From the NCBI RefSeq assembly GCF_002021565.1, contig NZ_MSZX01000008.1:248027-312026 (forward strand): 64,000 nucleotides of DNA, given 5' to 3'. The notes below the pieces were generated by a model. It was given only the letters and a program-made list of their open reading frames with translations, did not search any database and had not been told where the DNA came from. Source of the stretch: Paenibacillus selenitireducens (GTDB taxonomy: Bacteria; Bacillota; Bacilli; Paenibacillales; Paenibacillaceae). Made by a program: the position numbers and the translations under genes. Of the stretch, positions 1 to 9,718 are shown piece after piece; within the stretch, counting starts at the first letter, position 1; each line of letters begins with the position of its first letter.

Positions 1-1399
1 CGAGCGGTATCGTCATGGTCGGAGGGGACTCATGAACATCTTTTGCTGCTGTTACTGGTTTCCCCGTGAATACAAGGAAGAACAATCGCGACATATAAAA
101 TGCAGTAAAGAAAGCTGCAATAATCCCTACAACGAAGAGTCCTTTGTGACCTTCCCATGCTGCAGCCAGCACGGCATCCTTCGACCAGAACCCGGAGAAC
201 GGTGGAATACCCGACAAAGCTAATGCCCCGATTCCGAAGGTCCAAGCCGTTACTTTCATTTTCTTACCAAGCCCGCCCATCTGATGAATATCTTGCTGAT
301 GGATCATATGAATGACACTTCCTGCCCCCAAGAACAACAAAGCTTTGAAGAAGGCATGCGTGAACAAATGAAACATTCCGGCCGTCACCGATCCCACACC
401 GATGGCCATCATCATATAACCCAATTGGCTCACGGTCGAGTAAGCAAGAATCCGCTTGATATCATTCTGAGCAATCCCGATCGTCGCGGCGAAAATCGCG
501 GTAAACCCGCCGACATAGGCCACAACCTGCATGGCGTCCGGCGAAGCATGAAACACATCAAAGGTTCTCGCTACGAGATATACCCCTGCTGCAACCATCG
601 TCGCTGCGTGAATCAAGGCACTGATCGGCGTTGGTCCTTCCATCGCATCCGGAAGCCACGTGTGTAATGGGAACTGACCAGACTTGCCTATTGCTCCGAC
701 AAAGATCAGGATTCCAATCAATGTGGTGACACCTGCACCGATCCCCGCTGCCGCTAGTGCATCCGGTTGTGTGAACACATTATGGATGGAGGCGAAATCT
801 AATGCATGCTCAGGCATATACACATACAGAAGCAGAATGGCAATGAATAAGCCTACGTCCCCAATCCGAGTGACGATAAATGCTTTCTTTGCGGCGGCCT
901 TCGCCGCAGGCTTCTGATACCAGAATCCGACTAACAAGAACGAACATACGCCGACAAGCTCCCAGAAAATATAGAGCTCCAGCATGTTCGATGAAATAAC
1001 AAGTCCAAGCATCGAGAACGTGAATAAGGATACATAAGCGAAAAATACCGTAATCCGCTCGTCACCTTTCATGTATCCTCTTGAGTAGATATTGACGAGT
1101 AAGCTAACGAACGTCACAATGACGAGCATTAGCGCATTTAGATTCGTGACTTCAAATCCAACACTCAGGTGTACCCCGCCAAAGCGTATCCAATCCATCC
1201 CTTTGGTATAATCTTCTACGTTGCTGCCCACTCGTTCGATGAAAATGAGCAGCGCGTAGATGAATGAAGCAAAGGTGCATACAATACTGATCCATACCCC
1301 TACTTCTTTCATTTGCCGGCCTAACGCCGTGAGGACGAGGAACGCGAGCATCGGAAAGATCGGAACGACCCAAGCGTATTGCGAATAGACTGATTCCAT
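1..1399 (-). CDS. nuoL: NADH-quinone oxidoreductase subunit L (partial, runs off window start)
   Basis: The first 466 residues of a NuoL/ND5-type proton-pumping membrane subunit of respiratory complex I; the 3' end lies beyond base 1. Reading the minus strand from the ATG at 1399 gives a very hydrophobic protein with the family signatures YIFWELVGVCSFLLVGFW, GKSGQFPLHTWLPDAMEGPT and ALIHAATMVAAGVYL, and the conserved lysine and histidine positions of the antiporter-like channel are present (GKSGQ, HTWLPDAM, LIHAATMV). It follows nuoK closely in the nuo operon, as in other Firmicutes. An AGGAGGAAAAGC-type ribosome binding site precedes the ATG. The identification is secure. Confidence 0.95.
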   Translation of the reverse strand, partial: MESVYSQYAWVVPIFPMLAFLVLTALGRQMKEVGVWISIVCTFASFIYALLIFIERVGSNVEDYTKGMDWIRFGGVHLSVGFEVTNLNALMLVIVTFVSLLVNIYSRGYMKGDERITVFFAYVSLFTFSMLGLVISSNMLELYIFWELVGVCSFLLVGFWYQKPAAKAAAKKAFIVTRIGDVGLFIAILLLYVYMPEHALDFASIHNVFTQPDALAAAGIGAGVTTLIGILIFVGAIGKSGQFPLHTWLPDAMEGPTPISALIHAATMVAAGVYLVARTFDVFHASPDAMQVVAYVGGFTAIFAATIGIAQNDIKRILAYSTVSQLGYMMMAIGVGSVTAGMFHLFTHAFFKALLFLGAGSVIHMIHQQDIHQMGGLGKKMKVTAWTFGIGALALSGIPPFSGFWSKDAVLAAAWEGHKGLFVVGIIAAFFTAFYMSRLFFLVFTGKPVTAAKDVHESPPTMTIPL

Positions 1400-1417
1400 T
1401 GCTTTTCCTCCTATTGG

Positions 1418-1729
1418 TTATCGCTTCATTTCATTGAATTCATCCACATTCGCTGTTCCTTTGTTACGGTATAATGCGATGAGGATCGCGATACCTACTG
1501 CAGCTTCCGCCGCAGCAATCGTCATATTAAAGAGCGAGAAAATCTGTCCCTTTAATCCCGGAACGACGCCGTATTTCGAAAAAGCGATCAAGTTCAAATT
1601 CACTGCATTGAGCATCAGTTCAATGGATAACAATACGATCACGGCGCTCCGCTTCGTTAAAGCTCCATACAGGCCCAGACAGAACAAAATTGCAGCTAGC
1701 ATCAAATAAGAACCTAACATGCCGCTCAT
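1418..1729 (-). CDS. nuoK: NADH-quinone oxidoreductase subunit K
   Basis: Small antiporter-like membrane subunit of complex I, 103 residues with three predicted membrane helices, the usual NuoK size. Conserved features are the [20 protein letters not shown] stretch with the buried glutamate of helix 2, and the second glutamate in [11 protein letters not shown]. The reading frame is open further upstream, but the ATG at 1729 is chosen: it gives the family N-terminus ([11 protein letters not shown]) and sits behind an AGGGAGGCGG Shine-Dalgarno located in the end of nuoJ. The gene starts one base after the nuoJ stop, so the two are translationally coupled. Confidence 0.95.
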   Translation of the reverse strand: MSGMLGSYLMLAAILFCLGLYGALTKRSAVIVLLSIELMLNAVNLNLIAFSKYGVVPGLKGQIFSLFNMTIAAAEAAVGIAILIALYRNKGTANVDEFNEMKR

Positions 1730-1730
1730 C

Positions 1731-2249
1731 TTAGTCCGCCTCCCTTTTTGCAAGTACAATGGCACCGATAAATGCCACGGTCAATAATACGGACATCAAC
1801 TCAAATGGGATGACATGCTCGGTATAGAGCAGCTTACCGATTTCAAGCGTATTATCCTTCGGCGGTGTCCAATTCGCTGTAGGAAACGTCGTCGACCGAA
1901 TGGCGTAGAACAATATTCCGAATAGAGCAAGACAACCTACGGCGACGATGCCCTCATGCCAAGGTCTACGAACATCCTCATCGACCTGATCATGCTTCGT
2001 CATCATAATCCCGAAAATCATCAAGATCGAGATCGCACCTGCGTAGATTAACACCTGAACGAAAGCAAGGAACTCCGCATTTAACAATACGTACATGCCC
2101 GCCAATCCGATAAAAGCGAACGCTAGCGAGACGACCATATGAATGACTTTATTAAAACTAATCATTAATACCGCGCCAGCGATGATACATACCGCAAGAA
2201 TGAAAAATGCAACGTATTCGCCTGTGAGCTGGAAGCTAAAATCAAACAT
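1731..2249 (-). CDS. nuoJ: NADH-quinone oxidoreductase subunit J
   Basis: Membrane subunit J (ND6-like) of complex I, 172 residues with about five membrane helices. The family motif around [35 protein letters not shown] is visible, including the [14 protein letters not shown] segment that marks NuoJ. Its start overlaps the 3' end of nuoI by 8 bases, and its stop is one base from the nuoK start, both typical of the compact nuo operon. The C-terminal helix ([20 protein letters not shown]) is standard. No oddity was seen. Confidence 0.95.
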   Translation of the reverse strand: MFDFSFQLTGEYVAFFILAVCIIAGAVLMISFNKVIHMVVSLAFAFIGLAGMYVLLNAEFLAFVQVLIYAGAISILMIFGIMMTKHDQVDEDVRRPWHEGIVAVGCLALFGILFYAIRSTTFPTANWTPPKDNTLEIGKLLYTEHVIPFELMSVLLTVAFIGAIVLAKREAD

Positions 2250-2697
2250 CCTTCTTGATGCCTCCCCTCGTCGTCATCGCCGAGTTGTTCTCCTTACGAA
2301 TATTTTCATTGTTTTCATATAACCACTCTTTGTTCTTGAACAAATCATCTCGGCTATAGGAAGCTAACTCGAAATTGTTCGTCATGACGATCGCCTCGGT
2401 TGGACATACTTCCGTACACAAATCGCAGAGGATACATAATTCAAAATTAATATCAAAGGTATCGATCACCTTTCCCTTTTTCTCCGGGTCAGGGTTTGGC
2501 TTGCCTGTGAGTGTGATACACTCTGTCGGACAGATTCTTGCGCATTGGTTACAAACAATGCACTTGTCGGGCTCAAAATACTGAATACCACGAAAGCGGT
2601 CTGGCAACGCGAGCGGTACATCTGGATATTTGTAGGTCACTTTTTTGGATGTCATTGCTTTGAATGTCACGCCTAACCCTTTCATTAATCCCTTCAA
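2242..2697 (-). CDS. nuoI: NADH-quinone oxidoreductase subunit I (2x[4Fe-4S])
   Basis: Peripheral-arm iron-sulphur subunit (151 residues) that passes electrons toward the N2 cluster in NuoB. Two ferredoxin motifs are complete: cysteines 46, 49, 52 and 56 (CIVCNQCARICP) and 88, 91, 94 and 98 (CILCDLCTEVCP), giving two 4Fe-4S clusters. The N-terminus carries a short basic amphipathic stretch for membrane attachment. It lies between nuoH and nuoJ, as in the canonical order. In operons lacking nuoEFG, as here, this subunit is a plausible entry point for electrons from ferredoxin; that last point is inference from known related complexes, not from this sequence. Confidence 0.96.
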   Translation of the reverse strand: MKGLMKGLGVTFKAMTSKKVTYKYPDVPLALPDRFRGIQYFEPDKCIVCNQCARICPTECITLTGKPNPDPEKKGKVIDTFDINFELCILCDLCTEVCPTEAIVMTNNFELASYSRDDLFKNKEWLYENNENIRKENNSAMTTRGGIKKDV

Positions 2698-2713
2698 CGG
2701 TACTCACCCCTTC

Positions 2714-3724
2714 TTATTTGATGAACAATTCCACATAGATCGCTGTCACGAACACATTAATAAGCGAGAGCGGAAGCAACACTTTCCAACCGAAACTCAT
2801 TAACTGGTCGACGCGAATCCGCGGCATCGTTGCGCGTAACCAGAATAAGAAGAACACACAGAACATGAATTTTAGAATGAACCAGATGATACCTGGGATA
2901 AACGTTAAGAATGGGAAAGGTGCATGCCATCCGCCTAAGAAAAGCACCGTCGTTAACGACGCGATCGCGAAGACATATACATACTCCGCTAACATGAAGA
3001 ATGCGAACCGGAATCCGCTGTATTCCACGTGATATCCCGCAACAAGCTCTGATTCTGCCTCAGGCAAGTCAAATGGCGTACGGTTCAGTTCCGATACCGC
3101 TGCGATAATGAATACGACAAATCCGATAATTTGCGGGAGGAAATTCCACTGCCAGAAATAATCGCCTTGTCCGTTCACAATCGTACGCAGACTCAAGCTT
3201 CCATTCAACAAAATGACACCCACAACCGAAATAACGAGCGGAATTTCATAGCTGATCATTTGTGCCGCAGAACGCATCCCGCCAAGCAGTGAGTATTTAT
3301 TGTTCGATGCCCAACCGGCGAGAATGATTCCAATGGTTGAGATACAAGATAGTGCCCCGTAATATAAGAGGCCTACATTTAAATCGGTAAAATACAGTGA
3401 ATCGGTATACGGAATAACAACAAGCACCGCAAATGACGGTACGTACGTGATGACAGGTGCGAGGATGAATAGCCACCGATCCGCTTTACGCGGTATGGTG
3501 TCTTCTTTGATGAGCAGCTTAAAAATATCGGCAAGGGTCTGAAATAACCCGAGCGGTCCTACGCGATTAGGGCCAATCCGCAATTGCATCCAACCGATGA
3601 CCTTTCGCTCAAAATAGATGGCGTAGGTTACAAAGCCTAATACGATAAACAGAAATACGACTCCCCATGCGAGGAATATTGCAAAATTCGTCCATGTTAA
3701 CGGCTCTTGCAGCCATGTGCCCAT
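2714..3724 (-). CDS. nuoH: NADH-quinone oxidoreductase subunit H
   Basis: Membrane subunit H (ND1-like, 336 residues, about eight helices) that forms the quinone-binding chamber at the junction of the arms. Visible signatures are ERKVIGWMQLRIGPNRVGPLG near residue 45 and NRTPFDLPEAESELVAGYHVEYSG in the middle, with the conserved acidic residues of the E-channel loop. The ATG at 3724 overlaps the last base of the nuoD stop codon, so translation is probably coupled. A good Shine-Dalgarno (GAGGTTGACTG region) lies at the end of nuoD. Confidence 0.96.
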   Translation of the reverse strand: MGTWLQEPLTWTNFAIFLAWGVVFLFIVLGFVTYAIYFERKVIGWMQLRIGPNRVGPLGLFQTLADIFKLLIKEDTIPRKADRWLFILAPVITYVPSFAVLVVIPYTDSLYFTDLNVGLLYYGALSCISTIGIILAGWASNNKYSLLGGMRSAAQMISYEIPLVISVVGVILLNGSLSLRTIVNGQGDYFWQWNFLPQIIGFVVFIIAAVSELNRTPFDLPEAESELVAGYHVEYSGFRFAFFMLAEYVYVFAIASLTTVLFLGGWHAPFPFLTFIPGIIWFILKFMFCVFFLFWLRATMPRIRVDQLMSFGWKVLLPLSLINVFVTAIYVELFIK

Positions 3725-4824
3725 TAACAGTCAACCTCCCCAACGACGATATCCACGCCGCCTAGAATGGTAATGAGGTTTGTCATTGTCTCACCCACCA
3801 GCAATTTCGGCAAAATTTGCAGATTTACAAAAGACGGGCGTCTAAATTTCAACCGATAAGGTTCCGCTTTTCCTTTGGAAACGATATAACAACCGATTTC
3901 GCCGCGTGGCGACTCGATTCTAGCGTAAATTTCGCCTGCTGGCGGACGGATGACACGAGGAACTTTCCCCATGATCTCCCCGTCTTTCGGGAATTGCTCA
4001 ATGGCCTGTTCTAGAATTCGTAAGCTCTGCCGCAGCTCTTCCATCCGAATGAAATAGCGATCATAGCAATCTCCATTCGTGCCCAACGGAACATCGAATT
4101 CGAAGCGATCATACAGACTATAGGGTTCATTCTTGCGTATATCCCAGTTCACACCGGTACAACGTAGATTCGCTCCGCTTAGGCCGAAATCGATCGCAGT
4201 CTGCGCGTCATATGTCCCGACCCCTTTGATCCGTGTGAGGAAGATTTCATTGCCGCTGACAAGTCGATCATATTCTTCCATTTTCTTTCTCATATACGGG
4301 ATAAATTCTCGAACCTTGTCGATCCACCCTTCCGGTGCATCCCATTTCACGCCGCCGACGCGCATGTAGTTATACGTCAATCGCGCACCGCATAATTCAT
4401 TGAATAAATCGATGATAATTTCACGATCCCGAAATGCATACAAGAAAGGGCTCATCGCACCGATATCTAACAAATATGTCCCCCACCAGACGAGATGGCT
4501 GGCTACGCGCTGTAATTCCATGACAATCAGTCGCAGAAATTCTGCTCGTTCAGGGATTTCAAGCTGCATCATTTTCTCAACCGCATGAACCAAGACATAG
4601 TTATTGGTCATCGCCGATACATAATCCATCCGGTCGGTATATGGAATGATCTGCGTGTAATTTAAATTCTCTGCCAGCTTCTCTGTCCCTCGATGCAAAT
4701 AACCCATGACAGGCGTTGCTTCTTTGATGACTTCCCCATCCAGCTTCACGACGATTCGAAATACGCCATGTGTACTAGGATGCTGTGGCCCTACGTTTAA
4801 CAAGAGTTCTTCTGTCCGAATCAC
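3724..4824 (-). CDS. nuoD: NADH-quinone oxidoreductase subunit D
   Basis: The 49-kDa-type peripheral subunit that forms the quinone site with NuoB; about 366 residues. The family N-terminal motif LLLNVGPQHPSTHGVFR and the C-terminal ending GGVDIVVGEVDC are both present. The frame is open upstream, but I choose the GTG at 4824: a GGAGGTG ribosome site lies about 10 bases ahead, and the result matches the usual protein start. It begins a few bases after the nuoC stop at 4830. No nuoE, F or G follows; nuoH is next, the arrangement of the 11-gene Firmicute operon. Confidence 0.94.
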   Translation of the reverse strand: MIRTEELLLNVGPQHPSTHGVFRIVVKLDGEVIKEATPVMGYLHRGTEKLAENLNYTQIIPYTDRMDYVSAMTNNYVLVHAVEKMMQLEIPERAEFLRLIVMELQRVASHLVWWGTYLLDIGAMSPFLYAFRDREIIIDLFNELCGARLTYNYMRVGGVKWDAPEGWIDKVREFIPYMRKKMEEYDRLVSGNEIFLTRIKGVGTYDAQTAIDFGLSGANLRCTGVNWDIRKNEPYSLYDRFEFDVPLGTNGDCYDRYFIRMEELRQSLRILEQAIEQFPKDGEIMGKVPRVIRPPAGEIYARIESPRGEIGCYIVSKGKAEPYRLKFRRPSFVNLQILPKLLVGETMTNLITILGGVDIVVGEVDC

Positions 4825-4829
4825 GTGTG

Positions 4830-5621
4830 TTACACCTCCGAATCTAGCGGTACGTAATCTTTGCGAAGCGGATGTCCTACCCAATCATCAGACATCATAA
4901 TACGACGCAAATCGGGATGACCCGGGAATGCGATGCCTAGTAGATCATAGATTTCACGTTCATTCCAATTGGCCGTCTGCCAGATCGGTGTAACGGAAGC
5001 TACGGAAGGCTGTTCTCGATCCGTTTTGACGTGAATGCAATACTCATGTTGTGTCGAAATCGACACCATATGATAGACCACTTCCATATGCGTTTCGTGG
5101 TCCGCACCGGATACATTCCGCAAGTAGTCACATTGAAAAGCTTCGTCATGTTTCAGAAGCTCTGCACAGGTATACCAATGCTCTCCCTTAATCGTTAACG
5201 TCGGAAGATGGCTATTATTCTCGTTAATATATGACTCTTCCACGGCGTCCACAGCGACCTTAGTCTTCAAGATCTCGATCGCACGGTCTAACCGAGGCTG
5301 ATTGTAGGACGGTTCCTTAGGGGCTGCTTCTGCAGCAGCTGCCTCAGCTTCTTCTTTGGCTTTGGCGCGTGCTGCTCTTGCTTCTGCTGCCGCTTTCACC
5401 TTCGCTTCCTTCTCTTCATCGGTGAGGATTTTACGCTCAGGCTTCGCCTCCGCAGCTGTTCCTTCTGCCGCTGCATCTTCCGTGGATGCTTCTGCATCCC
5501 CTGCTTGTGCTTTGGCAGCTTCTCTGGCCGCGCGCGCTTCGGCAGCAGCTTTAATCTTGGCCTCCCGTTCTTCCGGGGTCATGATCTTGCGCTCCCGCTT
5601 AACCTCTTGCTCATCACTCAT
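4830..5621 (-). CDS. nuoC: NADH-quinone oxidoreductase subunit C with duplicated Ala/Glu-rich N-terminal arm
   Basis: The C-terminal part (about residues 105-263) is a NuoC/30-kDa subunit domain, with the signature [23 protein letters not shown] and the ending [11 protein letters not shown]. The first 100 or so residues are not part of the classical fold. They hold two copies of a charged helical unit, beginning [19 protein letters not shown] near residue 12 and [19 protein letters not shown] near residue 63, each followed by Ala/Glu/Lys repeats. This arm is predicted to be a long helix or coiled coil and makes the protein about 100 residues longer than short NuoC proteins. Its role is unknown. 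The gene ends just before nuoD and begins 4 bases inside the nuoB stop region. Confidence 0.93.
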   Translation of the reverse strand: MSDEQEVKRERKIMTPEEREAKIKAAAEARAAREAAKAQAGDAEASTEDAAAEGTAAEAKPERKILTDEEKEAKVKAAAEARAARAKAKEEAEAAAAEAAPKEPSYNQPRLDRAIEILKTKVAVDAVEESYINENNSHLPTLTIKGEHWYTCAELLKHDEAFQCDYLRNVSGADHETHMEVVYHMVSISTQHEYCIHVKTDREQPSVASVTPIWQTANWNEREIYDLLGIAFPGHPDLRRIMMSDDWVGHPLRKDYVPLDSEV

Positions 5622-6136
5622 CGATTGGTCACCTGCTTCCCAGTCTTCGCCTCATAACGAATTTTTTCTTGAAGCTTGTTGATGCCATAAATAAGTGCAG
5701 CTGGATTCGGCGGGCATCCTGGAATATACACATCCACAGGCACGATCTGGTCTACGCCCTTCATAACCGCGTAAGATTTCACATAAGGTCCGCCTGCAGT
5801 CGCGCAGGATCCCATCGCGATAACCCACTTCGGTTCTGGCATCTGATCGTACAGACGACGCAGTAAAGGACCCATTTTCTTCGTTACTGTTCCAGCCACA
5901 ATCATCACGTCTGATTGACGCGGAGACGTACGGAATATAACGCCAAATCGGTCCAAATCATAGTGTGAAGCTCCTGTTCCCATCATCTCGATCGCACAGC
6001 AGGCGAGCCCGAACGTTAGCGGCCATAGCGAGTTGCTTCGCGCCCACGCCTTTAGTTGATCCAGTGTTCCCATGAATACATTTCTTTCTATCTCCTGACG
6101 TTCCTCAGGACTGATCGATTCTAAATTGAGTTCCAT
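5618..6136 (-). CDS. nuoB: NADH-quinone oxidoreductase subunit B (N2 cluster)
   Basis: The 20-kDa-type subunit carrying the terminal N2 4Fe-4S cluster; 172 residues from the ATG at 6136. Cluster ligands are visible as the adjacent pair Cys46-Cys47 ([11 protein letters not shown]), Cys111 ([11 protein letters not shown]) and Cys141 (IPGCPPNP). The open frame extends upstream, but this ATG has an AGAAGGTG ribosome site and gives the family N-terminus. It overlaps the nuoA 3' end by 16 bases and the nuoC start by 4 bases, which supports a single transcript. Confidence 0.96.
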   Translation of the reverse strand: MELNLESISPEERQEIERNVFMGTLDQLKAWARSNSLWPLTFGLACCAIEMMGTGASHYDLDRFGVIFRTSPRQSDVMIVAGTVTKKMGPLLRRLYDQMPEPKWVIAMGSCATAGGPYVKSYAVMKGVDQIVPVDVYIPGCPPNPAALIYGINKLQEKIRYEAKTGKQVTNR

Positions 6137-6489
6137 TTGAGCACCTTCTTCTTCCAAGCGTATATAAGCCCAATAAGCAATAATGCGACAAAAATCAACA
6201 TTTCTACGAGCACAAAAAGCCCAAGTTGCTGATACGCCACGGCCCATGGGTAAAGAAACACGGTCTCCACATCAAAAATAACAAACATCAATGCAAATAA
6301 ATAATAGCGAATATTAAAACGTACTTGACCGACCCCTACCGGTTCGTTCCCACTCTCATACGTACTTTGTTTAATTTCGGTAGGTTTGCTAGGTCTTAGC
6401 CATCTTCCCACTGTAAGCGCTACCACTGGTAGTAAAATGCCAAGCCCAATAAAGATCGCTACAATGACATAGTTATTCGTGTACTCCAT
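6121..6489 (-). CDS. nuoA: NADH-quinone oxidoreductase subunit A
   Basis: First gene of the nuo operon, encoding a 122-residue three-helix membrane subunit (ND3-like). The motif [36 protein letters not shown] contains the conserved YESG and FDVE segments of the family. A GAAAGGACATG ribosome site precedes the ATG at 6489, and a candidate promoter lies about 75 bases upstream. Downstream genes overlap or nearly touch, so nuoA probably starts the polycistronic message. Confidence 0.96.
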   Translation of the reverse strand: MEYTNNYVIVAIFIGLGILLPVVALTVGRWLRPSKPTEIKQSTYESGNEPVGVGQVRFNIRYYLFALMFVIFDVETVFLYPWAVAYQQLGLFVLVEMLIFVALLLIGLIYAWKKKVLKWNSI

Positions 6490-6563
6490 GTCCTTTCTCG
6501 CCTCCGTTCGCTTTATATAATTTTGTTATACAAATTACAAAAATCTGTAATAAACCCGTAACA

Positions 6564-6592
6564 ATTATAACAAAACCTACCAATGCCGTCTA
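6564..6592 (-). promoter_or_regulatory. Candidate promoter of the nuo operon
   Basis: On the minus strand a perfect -10 hexamer TATAAT (bases 6564-6569) is preceded 17 bases upstream by TAGACG (6587-6592), which matches four of six bases of the vegetative -35. It stands about 75 bases ahead of nuoA. The surroundings are AT-rich. A second weaker candidate (TTGTCA near 6635) lies farther upstream. Assigned by eye only. Confidence 0.5.
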
Positions 6593-6723
6593 TCCAAAAC
6601 ATGGGTATTATTTCTTATTAAAATTATAGTGTGACAACCCTGTAATGCCTATATATGCCGCGAAAATAGTGAACATTCGTGAAGAGTTTGTGACAAGGAT
6701 GAGGTGAGGGGGGGATAAAAGAA

Positions 6724-6900
6724 ATGGCTATGAAGATGAACAGTAACGAGGGAACGCAGGTGTATCGGCTTCCGTCGCTGTTGAAATCGGGAAATATGAT
6801 TGGAATATGTAAGGTATTTTCCCGATTTCAAAGGCGATCGCTACCGCTCTTCAGCCGACACACCCACTTTTCCCTTTCAAAAGTTCATCTTCATAGCCAG
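6724..6900. repeat. Long imperfect inverted repeat at the head of the 260-bp repeat array
   Basis: The first repeat copy is framed by a 16-base perfect inverted pair: GGCTATGAAGATGAAC near 6726-6741 and its complement near 6883-6898. Nested inside are GGTGTATCGGCT with AGCCGACACACC, and the arms TTGAAATCGGGAAA (6781-6794) with their complement at 6818-6831. Read together, the segment could fold into one long cruciform or RNA hairpin. The outer left arm is present only here; copies 2 and 3 lack it, which suggests this copy is nearest the original element. Confidence 0.8.
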
Positions 6901-7525
6901 CCAAACGGACTCCCCCTTGTCACATGGGGGAGCAGCACAAGGAGCCCCGTTATTGCCATAGGCACAAACGGGGCTCCCCTACAATGATATACTCTCAAAT
7001 CTTTATGAGAGGAACGCAGGTGTATCGGCTTCCGTCGCTGTTGAAATCGGGAATTTTGATTGGAATATATAAGGTGTTTTCCCGATTTCAAAGGCGAACG
7101 CTACCGCTCTTCAGCCGACACACCCACTTTTCCCTTTCAAAAGTTCATCTTCATAGCTAGCCAAACGGTCTCCCCCTTGTCACATGGGGGAGCAGCAGTA
7201 GGAGCCCCGTTATTGCCATAGGCACAAATGGGGCTCCCCTACAATGATATACTCTCAAATCATTATGAGGGGAACGCTGGTGTATCGGCTTCCGTCGCTG
7301 TTGAAATCGGGAATTTTGATTGGAATATATAAGGTGTTTTCCCGATTTCAAAGGCGACCGCTACCGCTCTTCAGCCGACACACCCGCTCTTCCTTTTCAA
7401 AAGTTCATCTTCATAGCCAGCCAAACGGACTCCCCCTTGTCACATGGGGGAGCAGCACAAGGAGCCCCGTTATTGCCATAGGCACAAACGGGGCTCCCGA
7501 GCTATGTTATACTCTCAAATCTTGA
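6751..7525. repeat. Three tandem copies of a 260-bp palindrome-rich repeat
   Basis: The unit starting GGAACGCAGG occurs at 6751, 7011 and 7271, exactly 260 bases apart, with few differences between copies. Each unit holds three inverted repeats: TTGAAATCGGGAA paired with TTCCCGATTTCAA, CTCCCCC paired with GGGGGAG around TTGTCACAT, and GGAGCCCCGT paired with ACGGGGCTCC. Copies 2 and 3 share variants that copy 1 lacks (for example GAATTTTGATTGG). The third copy diverges after GGGGCTCCC near 7498 and ends near 7525. No convincing protein is encoded; the open frames seen here are repeats of one another. The array separates the atp terminator from the nuo promoter. Confidence 0.9.
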
Positions 7526-7671
7526 GGTAAAGCGTGTGCGCTGGGGCTGCCAAAGGCAGAGATGGCCGCACGAAAGCGCTCATTGGACGAATTAACTCTA
7601 AAACGATCAAACTCAGCTCTTTACACCAATGATGTTTTACGTAACTAGACTCGTACGCCATTAAGCGCAAA

Positions 7672-7715
7672 AAATCCCGTAAGAGATTGCCATAAAGGCA
7701 ATCTCTCACGGAATT
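7672..7715 (-). terminator. Rho-independent terminator of the atp operon
   Basis: On the minus strand, downstream of atpC, CCGTGAGAGATTGCC and GGCAATCTCTTACGG form a 15-base stem with one mismatch and a 5-base loop, followed by GATTTTTTG. The plus strand also has a T-run, so it may work in both directions. It ends the atpZ-to-atpC transcript about 140 bases after the atpC stop. Confidence 0.85.
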
Positions 7716-7762
7716 TTTGATAGCGATCATTCCACCACACCGGACTCACAACGCACAAACGC

Positions 7763-7840
7763 AGCTCCTTCGCCCCATTTACGGGGTCCAGGGGCGTAGC
7801 GCCCTGGGGTCCCCATTCATAGAGTGAAGGGGGATTTAGG
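7763..7840. repeat. GC-rich inverted-repeat element downstream of atpC
   Basis: Between atpC and its terminator lies a GC-rich block in which GGGGTCCAGGGGCG (7783-7796) faces CGCCCTGGGGTCCCC (around 7800-7814). It is flanked by an outer pair, CCCCATTTAC and GGGGTCCCCATTC-type bases. It should form a strong hairpin in the atp 3' untranslated RNA. No protein is encoded. Its role could be RNA stability or partial termination; this is inference. Confidence 0.55.
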
Positions 7841-7855
7841 GGGTAGAGATCCCTA

Positions 7856-8260
7856 CTAATCTCTGTGTTGCCGCACTTCGATACGAGCCAACGCTCTTTG
7901 GAGCGCCAACTCTGCACGACGATGATCCATATGGTCTTTCTTATTAGCTAGACGGCGCTCAGCACGCTCTTTGGCAGCCTTCGCACGGTTGATGTCAATA
8001 TCGCCCGGGAGTTCTGCGGATTCAGCGAGAATCACGACTTTTTCTTTGCTAACTTGAATGAAACCACCGTGAACCGCAAGCTCATCTTTCTTGCCATTCA
8101 CTTTAATAACCACCGGAGCAACTTTTAAAGGTGTAACGAGTGGAATGTGATGAGCGAGGATACCTAGCTCACCATCAGCCCCTTTTACGCTAACCATGTC
8201 AACTTGCTGAGCATAAATTTTACGCTCAGGAGTTACAATCTCCAATAAAAAGGTACTCAC
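7856..8260 (-). CDS. atpC: F1Fo-ATP synthase epsilon subunit
   Basis: Epsilon subunit of the F1 central stalk, 134 residues. The N-terminal beta-sandwich (STFLLEIVTPERKIYAQQVDMVSVKGADGELGILAHHIPLVTPL) and the C-terminal helical hairpin (KAAKERAERRLANKKDHMDHRRAELALQRALARIEVRQ) are both complete. It couples rotation and inhibits hydrolysis. It is the last gene of the atp operon, 24 bases after atpD, and is followed by a strong terminator. Confidence 0.97.
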   Translation of the reverse strand: MSTFLLEIVTPERKIYAQQVDMVSVKGADGELGILAHHIPLVTPLKVAPVVIKVNGKKDELAVHGGFIQVSKEKVVILAESAELPGDIDINRAKAAKERAERRLANKKDHMDHRRAELALQRALARIEVRQHRD

Positions 8261-8284
8261 ATCGAACCCTCCTAACGCTCACGT

Positions 8285-9697
<1,413 letters not shown>

Positions 9698-9718
9698 TTA
9701 CCCTCCTAAACCCCACTA

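Noticed and set aside
284-667. 127-residue plus-strand frame at the window start
   Set aside because: Antisense to nuoL, which is clear on the minus strand.
6649-7525. Several 60-90 residue open frames in the 260-bp repeats
   Set aside because: They repeat the same sequence in both strands from the palindromes, have no ribosome site, and are not related to any protein I know.
6751-7525. CRISPR-like regular repeats
   Set aside because: The units are 260 bases with almost no unique spacer, and no cas gene is present.
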